Below are positions 16,949 through 24,270 of a stretch of DNA of 64,000 nucleotides, piece by piece. This DNA comes from Bacillota bacterium (GTDB lineage Bacteria; Bacillota; Clostridia; Acetivibrionales; DSM-1351): assembly GCA_023409265.1 (NCBI GenBank), contig JAEYHZ010000003.1, positions 31,889 through 95,888 on the forward strand, given 5' to 3'. The notes below the pieces were generated by a model, which saw nothing but the letters and a program-made list of their open reading frames with translations, made no database searches and was not told the DNA's origin. The position numbers were made by a program, and so were the translations under genes. How positions within the stretch are numbered: the stretch's first letter is position 1; each line of letters starts with the position of its first letter.

Positions 16949-18604
16949 ATGAAAAAGTCAAGGTTTATGAAAAAGACAGTAAGTATGCTAACGGTAATAT
17001 GTCTTTTAGTGTCAATGTGTACGGGGGTGTCGGCTGTAAGGCAAAACGCGGATTACAGCGACTTTGTCAGGGGAGTGGATATATCAAATCTTAACATGGT
17101 GGAAAAATTGGGTGGTTCTTTTTATGAAAATGGCTTAAAAAAGGATGCCATGCAAATTCTTAAGGACCACGGTGCGAATTATGTCAGATTAAAGCTTTGG
17201 GTGAATCCTTATGACAGTGCAGGAAAAAGCTACGGTGGTGGAGGAAATGATTATAACACTACGCTTTCACTTGCATTGAGAGCAAAAGCACATGGTATGA
17301 AGGTACTTATAGATTTTCATTTAAGTGACTTTTGGGCAGATCCTGGAACCCAAAGCAAGCCAAAGGCATGGGTAAGTTTGTCCTATTCTGATTTGAAAAC
17401 AACTCTTTACAATTATATGAAAACCACTATGAACAATTTTGTCAGAGATGGAGTAACACCGGATATGGTTCAGATTGGAAATGAATCCTCATCCGGAATT
17501 TTATGGAACGATGGGAAGGTCGGAGGCGGAATTACTGATTTTACAAAGCTGGCAGAACTTGTCCAAAAAGCCATTCAGGGAGTAAGGGATTCCAATGGCA
17601 AAAGTGCAAAAATCATCCTTCATCTGGACAACGGCGGCAGCTATTCCCTTTATCAGTGGTGGTTCGGTGGGATAACAAGTTGCGGAATAACGCTTGATTT
17701 CGATATAATCGGTTTGACTTATTATCCTATGTGGCACGGAACATTGGACCAACTGCGGTATAACATGAATGATATCAGTAAGCAGTACAGCAAGGATGTT
17801 TTAATAGTGGAAACAGCTTACGGCTGGACAACTGCAGACGGGGACGGACTAGGAAGCTCCTTTAACCAGACGGATGCTACAAATGCAGGATACCCTGCAT
17901 CTGTTCAGGGACAGACTGATTTTATGACCGACTTGGAATCTGCTATCCTGAATGTTCCAAATGCAAGAGGGCTTGGGTTCTTTTATTGGGAACCGGAGTG
18001 GCTTCCAGTAGCGGGTGCCAACTGGGGGACCGCTGAAGGAGCGGCTTATATTGGTGACTCAGGAATTCTGTCAAATCCGTGGGATAACTTGACTCTGTTT
18101 GACTTCAATGGAAATGTATTGAATTCTGTCAATATTTTAAATGCGCCTGAAAAGAATCGTGCTGCCAACCCGGGCTTTGAGGCGGATAGCAGTTCCACAA
18201 ATCAGCCCAGCGGCTGGCAGGTTTGGAAGTCAAGCTCTACTGCGAGCGATACAATTAAAACCGAGTATGGAAACGCTTATTCCGGTAATTACAAGCTGAC
18301 ATTCTGGGATGATGCGGCGTATTCATGCTCTGTTTATCAGACAATTACAGGTCTGGAAAACGGGACTTATTCTTTGTCGGCAAATATAATGAGTAGCGGC
18401 GGTCAGAGCACTTGCCAGATATATGCAAAGAATTACGGCGGGAGTGAACTGGTAAAGGCTGTGCCGACAAGTGACACTAACTGGAACAGGATTACCATTG
18501 ACAACATTCAGGTAAGCAACGGTAAATGTGAAATTGGCTTGTATGCAGTTGCCAATGCCAATAACTGGTGTAACCTGGATGATGTAATATTCAGGAAGAA
18601 ATAG
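16949..18604 (+). CDS. Secreted GH53 endo-beta-1,4-galactanase with C-terminal CBM61-like domain
   Basis: A 551-residue extracellular galactanase that would cut galactan side chains of pectin into oligosaccharides for the adjacent importer. A signal peptide (about 1-30, ending in TGVSA) precedes the GH53 domain (~37-395) with expected acid/base Glu179 (QIGNESSSG) and nucleophile Glu288 (IVETAYGW). After a short junction, residues ~405-551 form a beta-sandwich starting NPGFEADSSS and ending NWCNLDDVIFRK, most like the galactan-binding CBM61 found on other GH53 enzymes; that assignment is from memory of the fold. There is no dockerin, so it is not a cellulosome subunit. It is the last gene before tandem terminators. 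Confidence 0.93.
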   Translation: MKKSRFMKKTVSMLTVICLLVSMCTGVSAVRQNADYSDFVRGVDISNLNMVEKLGGSFYENGLKKDAMQILKDHGANYVRLKLWVNPYDSAGKSYGGGGNDYNTTLSLALRAKAHGMKVLIDFHLSDFWADPGTQSKPKAWVSLSYSDLKTTLYNYMKTTMNNFVRDGVTPDMVQIGNESSSGILWNDGKVGGGITDFTKLAELVQKAIQGVRDSNGKSAKIILHLDNGGSYSLYQWWFGGITSCGITLDFDIIGLTYYPMWHGTLDQLRYNMNDISKQYSKDVLIVETAYGWTTADGDGLGSSFNQTDATNAGYPASVQGQTDFMTDLESAILNVPNARGLGFFYWEPEWLPVAGANWGTAEGAAYIGDSGILSNPWDNLTLFDFNGNVLNSVNILNAPEKNRAANPGFEADSSSTNQPSGWQVWKSSSTASDTIKTEYGNAYSGNYKLTFWDDAAYSCSVYQTITGLENGTYSLSANIMSSGGQSTCQIYAKNYGGSELVKAVPTSDTNWNRITIDNIQVSNGKCEIGLYAVANANNWCNLDDVIFRKK

Positions 18605-18653
18605 TTAATCAGAATCATGAATAGCTTTATTGCCCTTAGTTGCTAAAAATGAA

Positions 18654-18710
18654 GGAGCTGTCTCTCAAATAAAGTTTGATAACATTATTTGAGAAACAGC
18701 TCCATTTTTA
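18654..18710 (+). terminator. Strong terminator of the galactan operon
   Basis: A 19-base arm GGAGCTGTCTCTCAAATAA (18654-18672) pairs almost perfectly with its complement at 18685-18703, followed by ATTTTTA. The arm also resembles the end of some insertion sequences, but no transposase is nearby. Confidence 0.8.
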
Positions 18711-18785
18711 TAAAGTCAAAAAGAACTTTGGCTTACATGAATATCGTATATTAAGAGGTTTATTTTGAAACTGCCTCTACAATAA

Positions 18786-18818
18786 AAAAAATGCCCGGCA
18801 TAGCCGGAGCATTTTTAG
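18786..18818. terminator. Second terminator, likely bidirectional
   Basis: ATGC-CCGGC (18791-18799) pairs with GCCGG-A-GCAT (18803-18812), with A-run before and T-run after. It insulates the galactan operon from the next genes. Confidence 0.75.
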
Positions 18819-19007
18819 GGGGTTAAAATGTATTTTGTGGGGTCAGTAATAGTTATTGCCTTTTTTGTTGTTTCTTATACGTGAATAATTTTATTTTTAT
18901 AATATTTCTGCCTGAATAACTCCAAAACTTTGTTTGAATCAATATTAATTTTGAGAAAAAAATAAAGTTTTTTCAAAAAATGGTTATGTTAGTGAGTACT
19001 ACTTCAT

Positions 19008-19015
19008 GATATAAT
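19008..19015 (+). promoter_or_regulatory. Extended -10 promoter candidate for the Ser-rich protein operon
   Basis: TG-A-TATAAT (TATAAT at 19010-19015) is an extended -10; the -35 region is poor. It would start a ~130-base leader containing three ACAGATA-type direct repeats (19022-19052). Apart from the two terminators this is the only signal I see in the 18605-19151 gap. Confidence 0.35.
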
Positions 19016-19151
19016 TACAAAAACAGATACTACAGATAGTAAAAACAGATAATACAAAACTATTATAGTTACGTATAATTATTAATAAGTGAATAAAAAT
19101 TAAGAATGTAAACTTTTGTAAGAATAGATTATAAAATGTGGGGGATTGTTT

Positions 19152-20192
19152 GTGAAAAAAAGAGTATTTGCCATAGTGCTTATATTTGTGTTTGTACTTA
19201 CTTCAACAGTAGGTATTTACGCCAAGGGAAGGTCCTTTGGAGGCGGCAGCAGGTCTTCAAAGTCTTTTAGCAGCAGTTACAAGGGATCATCAAAGAGCAG
19301 CGGTTTCTTTGGATCCTCAAAGTCAAAAAGCAGCTCAAGCAGCTCCAAGAGCAGTGGACTTTTCAAGTCGAAGAGCAGCAGCTCGAAAAGCAGTGGTTCT
19401 GTCAGTTCAAATAGCAGTAATTCTGCCAGTTCGAAGAGCAGCAATTCCAGGAGTATACCGGGTTCTTCAAAGTCTTACTCCGGCTCGTCAAGCTCTTCCG
19501 GTACGTCAACAAAGAGCTTTTCAAGCAAGTCAGCTTCAAAAAAGTATTCATATATGCAGGATACTTACAAGAAGCAGGTTTCAGGAAAGAACTTCAATAC
19601 TTATAAGCAAAAATTAAATGCCGATCAGCAGAAAGTCTATGATTCTTCAATAAACCGCAGTTACGGAACAAGTTCCAGGCGAATGAATTTCGAGGATGCA
19701 ATGAATACAAGAACCTCAAGAATTAATTCCTTTGGAAAGAGACCTGTATACATAAATATTAATACAGGTATGTTTGGAAGTCCGTTTTCATATGGTTATG
19801 CATATGTGGGACCCTGGGATCTATGGTTCCTTATGAGAGCATCGGATATGTTCTGGTTCCACCATTGGAACGAAATTTCACCTTACAGAAGCTATTTTGA
19901 TCAACAGCAATATCAACAGCTTGAGCAAAGAGTACAAGCGCTTGAGTCACAGGGTATTCAGAGAGACCCGGAATACCTGGATCCTGACGTTGATCCTGAC
20001 CTGCAGCTGTCACAGCAGTATCAGGAACAAAATGTTGACAAGGTGTACTACACTGATAAAAACTCAACTAATTCAGCAAGTACAGGTGTTGTTGTAGTGA
20101 TTGTAATAGTGACAGCGGTTGCGCTGGTAATTGTAATAAGGAAATTATCAAAGCCCAAGCCGCAGAATCCACATTACAGCAGGATCTATTAG
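19152..20192 (+). CDS. Ser/Lys-rich exported, membrane-anchored protein of unknown function
   Basis: A 346-residue protein. The GTG at 19152 follows GGGGGA with a six-base gap and starts a signal peptide (KKRVFAIVLIF..., cleavage near GIYAKG). Residues ~25-135 are a low-complexity Ser/Lys/Gly region with many SSKSSG-type repeats; the nucleotide sequence mixes Ser codons, so the repeat is kept at protein level. A conserved-looking globular stretch follows (YAYVGPWDLWFL, MFWFHHWNEI), then a Gln/Glu-rich helix and a C-terminal membrane segment (VVVVIVIVTAVALVIVI) with a short basic tail. It may span from the membrane through the wall. It heads an operon with the two genes below. I do not recognise the family. 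Confidence 0.75.
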   Translation: MKKRVFAIVLIFVFVLTSTVGIYAKGRSFGGGSRSSKSFSSSYKGSSKSSGFFGSSKSKSSSSSSKSSGLFKSKSSSSKSSGSVSSNSSNSASSKSSNSRSIPGSSKSYSGSSSSSGTSTKSFSSKSASKKYSYMQDTYKKQVSGKNFNTYKQKLNADQQKVYDSSINRSYGTSSRRMNFEDAMNTRTSRINSFGKRPVYININTGMFGSPFSYGYAYVGPWDLWFLMRASDMFWFHHWNEISPYRSYFDQQQYQQLEQRVQALESQGIQRDPEYLDPDVDPDLQLSQQYQEQNVDKVYYTDKNSTNSASTGVVVVIVIVTAVALVIVIRKLSKPKPQNPHYSRIY

Positions 20193-20224
20193 GATTGTCA
20201 CAAAAGCCCGACGTGGAGGATTAT

Positions 20225-20824
20225 ATGTTTGATTTTAAAAAAAAGAATGAAGCATCGGAAATATTAAATCCATTAAATATTAACAAGAATTCAATGATTG
20301 AATTCAACATTAAGGAACTCGAACTGGAAGGCTTCTTTACTTTTGAAAAAATAATTCAGATGGAAGTAGGTCAGCGGCCTTATACAAGGTATCTTCTATA
20401 TTCCAAAGCAGATGAATCGGAATACATCTTTGAAGTTTACAGCTCTCAGGAGGAAGAAGGAGCCCTTGAGACGTATATGTACTTTTTGGATGACACCGTT
20501 CCCTTTTCAGAGGATTTTCTTGACGTAGTTGGACAGAAGTACCTGACGACCCCTGACGGAACGGAATATGAACGTTGTATAATGCCTGAATCCGACTACA
20601 GGATAGATGGTACCAAGGGCACGGTAAAAGTACTTGATCTTAATACCGGAAAAATTACTAAAACTGTTGAAGTTGAAATATGGGACTATCAAAGAGATGC
20701 TGACGGTGTTACAGAGTACCTTAATATTGAAATGATGAGAGACGACGGAATGTTTAGAATCTTTATAGGACAACGGTTTGAAGGTGCATTGTACAAGGTG
20801 TACCAGGGTTTGGATAAAAATTAA
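20225..20824 (+). CDS. Cytoplasmic protein, possibly DUF2491/YjfK-like
   Basis: A 199-residue acidic soluble protein without membrane segments. Notable stretches are GQRPYTRYLLYSKADE, a TPDGTEYERC turn and a C-terminal IFIGQRFEGALYKVYQG. The size, the Asp/Glu/Tyr-rich beta character and the adjacent DUF350 gene resemble E. coli yjfK (DUF2491) beside yjfL (DUF350); that link is inference from gene order and general look, not a search. The ATG at 20225 is chosen for TGGAGGA just upstream; a TTG at 20195 lies only two bases after the previous stop and lacks spacing from any ribosome site. Confidence 0.6.
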   Translation: MFDFKKKNEASEILNPLNINKNSMIEFNIKELELEGFFTFEKIIQMEVGQRPYTRYLLYSKADESEYIFEVYSSQEEEGALETYMYFLDDTVPFSEDFLDVVGQKYLTTPDGTEYERCIMPESDYRIDGTKGTVKVLDLNTGKITKTVEVEIWDYQRDADGVTEYLNIEMMRDDGMFRIFIGQRFEGALYKVYQGLDKN

Positions 20825-20844
20825 TTTGTAGGGGGAATTTTAAA

Positions 20845-21744
20845 ATGTTAGAGTACATAAGCTTTTTTTTAAAGGACATATCCTTTAGCTTTGTAATACT
20901 TACTGTAGGGTTTATGCTTGGCTGGATTATCTACAATAATATTGTTCTTCGGGATGTATCCCTGAAGGAGGCATTGTTCACACGTGACAACCTGGCAGTA
21001 TGGATTGAATTCATAGGAGCCTTTGTATTTCCTGTATTGTATCTTGCAGGACACGGCATAAAAGGTTCGGCCAGCGATAATATTTTTGTTGATTTGGCGG
21101 TTTGCCTTGGTTACACCATATTTTACATAGCAATACTGACAATCTTAAGACTATGCTCCACATTTATTGTTAATCTGATAAACGTCAGTGATGATCATGG
21201 CAAGATATGCCTAAACAAAGAAATATGTGAGCAGAAAAACATAGGTGCTGCTCTCTTCTCAGTATCTCTTTCGGTTATTTTTGTTAATATAATTAAGTTG
21301 ATTGATTTTATTGATATAATCAACGGACTCGGTCTGGAAATCCTTATAAAGGTTATGATGTTCCTGATAGCAGTGTTGGCGGCACTTGTGTGCTATTCCT
21401 TTGTTCTGAGAAGAAGAACAACACTTTTCAAAGAGCTGTTTATTGATAACAATGCAGCAGCAGGTATCGGGCTTTTAGGTTATGTTTTTGCAGTACAGAC
21501 CATAGTTGCAGGAGTTATGTCCTTCTACAGTATGGACTTTGAGGTCTTGACAGTGTCAGTAGTTATTGGCGTAAGTCTTGTGATTTTTGGACTTCTTTCA
21601 GTAATCTTCAAGCTCATTTTTACAGGAATTGTAAAGGTGGATATATGGAATGAAATTTACGAACAGAACAATATCGGTGCCGCCCTGGGCCAGGTTGCAC
21701 TTTACGTCGGTATTGCCACTATCATTGTTAATTTTATAATGTAA
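20845..21744 (+). CDS. DUF350 family membrane protein, duplicated
   Basis: A 299-residue integral membrane protein with about eight membrane segments. Two DUF350 units in tandem are visible: the EQKNIGAALFSVSLSV stretch near 130 is repeated as EQNNIGAALGQVALYV near 275, and RDNLAVWIEFIGAFVFP near 48 as DNNAAAGIGLLGYVFA near 205. DUF350 proteins (YjfL-type) are small membrane proteins linked to stress operons; their biochemical role is not known. It is 20 bases after the preceding gene, with GGGGGAA ahead of the ATG, and is closed by a terminator. Confidence 0.85.
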   Translation: MLEYISFFLKDISFSFVILTVGFMLGWIIYNNIVLRDVSLKEALFTRDNLAVWIEFIGAFVFPVLYLAGHGIKGSASDNIFVDLAVCLGYTIFYIAILTILRLCSTFIVNLINVSDDHGKICLNKEICEQKNIGAALFSVSLSVIFVNIIKLIDFIDIINGLGLEILIKVMMFLIAVLAALVCYSFVLRRRTTLFKELFIDNNAAAGIGLLGYVFAVQTIVAGVMSFYSMDFEVLTVSVVIGVSLVIFGLLSVIFKLIFTGIVKVDIWNEIYEQNNIGAALGQVALYVGIATIIVNFIM

Positions 21745-21770
21745 TAACTGATTACAATTTCATTAATCTA

Positions 21771-21798
21771 AAAAAATAGCACAGGAGTGCTATTTTTT
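21771..21798. terminator. Terminator after the DUF350 gene
   Basis: AAAAAATAGCAC, loop AGGA, GTGCTATTTTTT: a compact A/T-flanked stem that works on either strand, 26 bases past the stop codon. Confidence 0.85.
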
Positions 21799-21826
21799 AT
21801 TTACCGGCAGCTTTGCCGCTCAGGAG

Positions 21827-22182
21827 CAGTGAATCATGTGGATGTTTGGTCTTTGATATCCTCTATTAATGTGCCTTATTCAAAAAGTACTCTTACGAAG
21901 TTAAAATAACTATTAAGTAGGCGAGCACAAATCATGAAAATAATGGACATGGTTAGAAGAGATTGTTGAAATTGTGGAGTATACGATTTCAACAATTTCT
22001 TCGGTTGGCCATCAGCTCCAGTGAATCAAGTGGATGTTTGTATATTGATATCCTATACAAATATGTCTTATTGAAAAAGTACGCGAGTACAAATCATGAA
22101 AATAATGGACATGGTTAGAAGAGGTTGTTGAAATTGTGGAGTATACGATTTTAACAATTTCTTCGGTTGGCCGTCAGCTCCA
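21827..22182. repeat. Two diverged head-to-tail copies of a ~162-bp hairpin-bearing repeat
   Basis: The segment beginning CAGTGAATCA at 21827 recurs at 22019 and again at 22181. Copy 2 to copy 3 is exactly 162 bases and the two are nearly identical for ~95 bases; copy 1 is 30 bases longer through an insertion near 21892-21922. Inside copies 1 and 2 a stem of TTGTTGAAAT and its complement (21964-21993; 22124-22158) is followed by TTTCTTCGGTTGG. Copies 1 and 2 lack the right-hand arm that closes copy 3. Confidence 0.85.
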
Positions 22183-22420
22183 GTGAATCAAGTGGATGTT
22201 TGTATATTGATATCCTATACAAATATGTCTTATTGAAAAAGTACGCGAGTACAACTTATAGAAATGGGGAAGCATGGTTAGAAACAAAAAAAGAAAATAG
22301 CGGAGGACTATTTTCTTTTTTTGCTTCGGTTGCGACACATTTCTATAAGTTAGTACGGAAGTACTTTTTCAATAAGACTAACATATTACTTGGATATCTA
22401 GAAAAACATCCACTATTCAC
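22183..22420. repeat. 238-bp imperfect palindrome, third copy of the repeat
   Basis: GTGAATCA-x-GTGGATG at 22183 is mirrored by CATCCAC-TATTCAC ending at 22420. The left arm (to ~22266), with TGTCTTATTGAAAAAGTAC and ACTTATAGAAATG, has its reverse complement from ~22337 onward, and the centre pairs again as AAAAAAAGAAAATAG with CTATTTTCTTTTTTT around a CGGAGGA loop. The whole element could fold as one long hairpin in DNA or RNA. The 87-codon open frame on top of it is a by-product of the palindrome. Confidence 0.88.
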
Positions 22421-22469
22421 ATTTTATTAATATTTGTTATACAATTTTAACATTATTTCAGGAAAATCG

Positions 22470-22478
22470 TGGTATAAT
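22470..22478 (+). promoter_or_regulatory. Extended -10 promoter in front of a non-coding transcript
   Basis: TGG-TATAAT (TATAAT 22473-22478) is a full extended -10 element; the -35 region 17 bases upstream is poor. No gene on the plus strand follows; a terminator does, at 22557-22608. Confidence 0.45.
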
Positions 22479-22483
22479 AATAA

Positions 22484-22609
22484 ATGTAAAGCCATTATAA
22501 GCTTTTTCATTTTGTTCCTCCTTTAAACATATTGATTTGTTTTTTGTTTACTTAGGGCACCTATTTATCAGGAATTATTATTAATTTATAATCTGAGGTG
22601 CTTTTTTTC
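22484..22609 (+). ncRNA. Candidate ~125-nt small RNA with an anti-Shine-Dalgarno tract
   Basis: Between the promoter at 22470-22478 and a terminator (GCACCT 22557-22562 pairing with AGGTGC 22596-22601, then seven T) lies a ~125-base stretch with no plausible reading frame. It contains GTTCCTCCTTTAAAC (22514-22528), complementary to the GGAGG ribosome binding sites of this genome, in an otherwise unpaired U-rich stretch. It does not match 6S, tmRNA or RNase P in any way I can see. It converges on the yesN gene. Prediction from promoter plus terminator only. Confidence 0.35.
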
Positions 22610-22650
22610 TGCCATGAAAAGTGGCGCAAATATCAATGTTTTACAGCCAC

Positions 22651-24270
22651 TCAAATTAAGCTTCCCTTATATTCCGATGGGTTTACACCAACAATTTTCT
22701 TGAATAATTTGCTGAAGTATTTTGAATCAGTATAGCCTACGGCTTCGCAGACCTCATATGATTTGAGTCCTGTATTTTTAAGCAGCTCTTTTGCCTGGTT
22801 AATTCTGACATTGGTCAGATATTCTATAAAATTTTGTCCGGTTTCCTTTTTGAATAGCTCGCTGAAATATGAAGGATTTAAATAAACATAATTAGCCATG
22901 AGTTCCAATGATATATCCTTATAGTAATTGACAGCAATAAATTTTTTAGCTGACTCGACTGCATTAATACTGCCGGAGCCCTTCTGCACATGATTGTTGA
23001 TTATATTTTTAAATAAGTTTTTAAAATACGCTTTTGTTTCTTGAAGAGTTTCCAGGCTCTTGAATTCTTCATATACTGAGTTTTGGTCAAAACCGTATAA
23101 ATTGTTTTCTATGGATACTTTACATTCAAGCTTTGATATAATATCAAGCAGGAACTTCCAAAGGGTATTTTTTATAAGTACCGGTGTTGAGTCTTTGTAT
23201 GTGTCCAGCTGAATAAATATGTTGTCAAGTATTAAGGAGGCGTTCTGTAAATTGCGGAGCTCAAGATTCAGTGAGATTTCTTGGGAAAGGTCCCTGGATA
23301 GGGTTATTTCCCTGACTTTTATGTTTTGGATATCTTCAAAAAACATAACACACCCAAGACCGTAAATCATTTTGTATTTTATTGCCTGGACTGCTTCGGC
23401 GTAAAGAGCCGAAATCTTGTTTATACCGGGTTGCTGCGAGCTTATACCTGCGGAACAGGATACATTAAAATGTCTTCGCATTAGTTTCTGAATAATATTA
23501 AATACATCTGTAATATATTCTTTTGTTAAATAAGTATCGGTATTAAATAATATATTTATTTCGCTATCTTCAGACACTTTGCAAAGGCAATACCCCTTAA
23601 GATATTTTTTAGCAATCCTGTTCAAAGAAGTTTTGAGCGCAGAAACAAGAGAAAATTTCTGAGGCTTAGTCAAATCAGCTGTTTTTGCCCTGTAGTCATC
23701 GATGGATATTGTCATGACGCCAAAAACAGGCTTATCCAAAACAATCCCAAGGTGCTTGCTCTGCTTTTTATATTCATCTATTGTAAGAGATACTCCGTTT
23801 AAAATATCTGATAAAAAATTTTCGCGCAAAAGATTAAAGCCTGCCTCATGCTGTATTTTCAACAGCTGATCGGACGCTTGTTTTTCCCGTTCCTTATATA
23901 TGACTTCCTTTGCACGGCTCAAAACCTCAAGGAGATAAGCTTCTTCTATTGGCTTGAGCAAATAATCAAAGGCTCCGAACTTCAGCGCCCTTTGAGCATA
24001 TTCAAATTCATCATATCCACTTATAAATATTATTTTTAGATCCGGATTTATTTTTTTGGCATCTTTCATTAGTTCAAGGCCGTCCAATTCAGGCATGCGG
24101 ATATCTGTCAGCAGGATGTCTGGCTGTGAAGCAAGCACCAAATCCAGGGCTTCCTGACCATCTGAGGCTTCGCCTGATATAATAAAGTCTTTGTCACTTG
24201 AAGAATATATGACATCTTTGATAATTGCGCGTATCCATTTTTCATCATCAGCTATTAATATTTTTATCAA
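22651..24270 (-). CDS. yesN: YesN-type response regulator with AraC DNA-binding domain
   Basis: A 539-residue activator. The receiver domain (1-125) has phospho-acceptor Asp56 in ILLTDIRMPE and Lys in YLLKPIEE. A long middle region, usual in YesN proteins, leads to a C-terminal AraC helix-turn-helix pair (~435-535) with LMANYVYLNPSYFSELFKKE and CEAVGYTDSKYFSKLFKK. Its start overlaps the end of the kinase gene by 23 bases, so the two are co-translated. It is transcribed divergently from the rhamnosidase transporter operon and is likely its activator. Confidence 0.93.
   Translation of the reverse strand: MIKILIADDEKWIRAIIKDVIYSSSDKDFIISGEASDGQEALDLVLASQPDILLTDIRMPELDGLELMKDAKKINPDLKIIFISGYDEFEYAQRALKFGAFDYLLKPIEEAYLLEVLSRAKEVIYKEREKQASDQLLKIQHEAGFNLLRENFLSDILNGVSLTIDEYKKQSKHLGIVLDKPVFGVMTISIDDYRAKTADLTKPQKFSLVSALKTSLNRIAKKYLKGYCLCKVSEDSEINILFNTDTYLTKEYITDVFNIIQKLMRRHFNVSCSAGISSQQPGINKISALYAEAVQAIKYKMIYGLGCVMFFEDIQNIKVREITLSRDLSQEISLNLELRNLQNASLILDNIFIQLDTYKDSTPVLIKNTLWKFLLDIISKLECKVSIENNLYGFDQNSVYEEFKSLETLQETKAYFKNLFKNIINNHVQKGSGSINAVESAKKFIAVNYYKDISLELMANYVYLNPSYFSELFKKETGQNFIEYLTNVRINQAKELLKNTGLKSYEVCEAVGYTDSKYFSKLFKKIVGVNPSEYKGSLI

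Noticed and set aside
18654..18710. Possible insertion-sequence end (GGAGCTGTCTCTCAAAT)
   Set aside because: The two arms are only 12 bases apart and a T-rich tail follows; it is fully explained as a terminator.
19237..19617. 126-codon frame within the Ser-rich gene
   Set aside because: Produced by Ser-codon repeats read in another frame.
21827..22182. Possible CRISPR array
   Set aside because: Units are ~162 bp, adjacent without unique spacers, and contain internal stems; no cas genes are near.
22167..22430. 87-codon open frame on the plus strand
   Set aside because: It lies entirely within the 238-bp palindrome, has no ribosome site and an implausible composition; it is a by-product of the inverted repeat.
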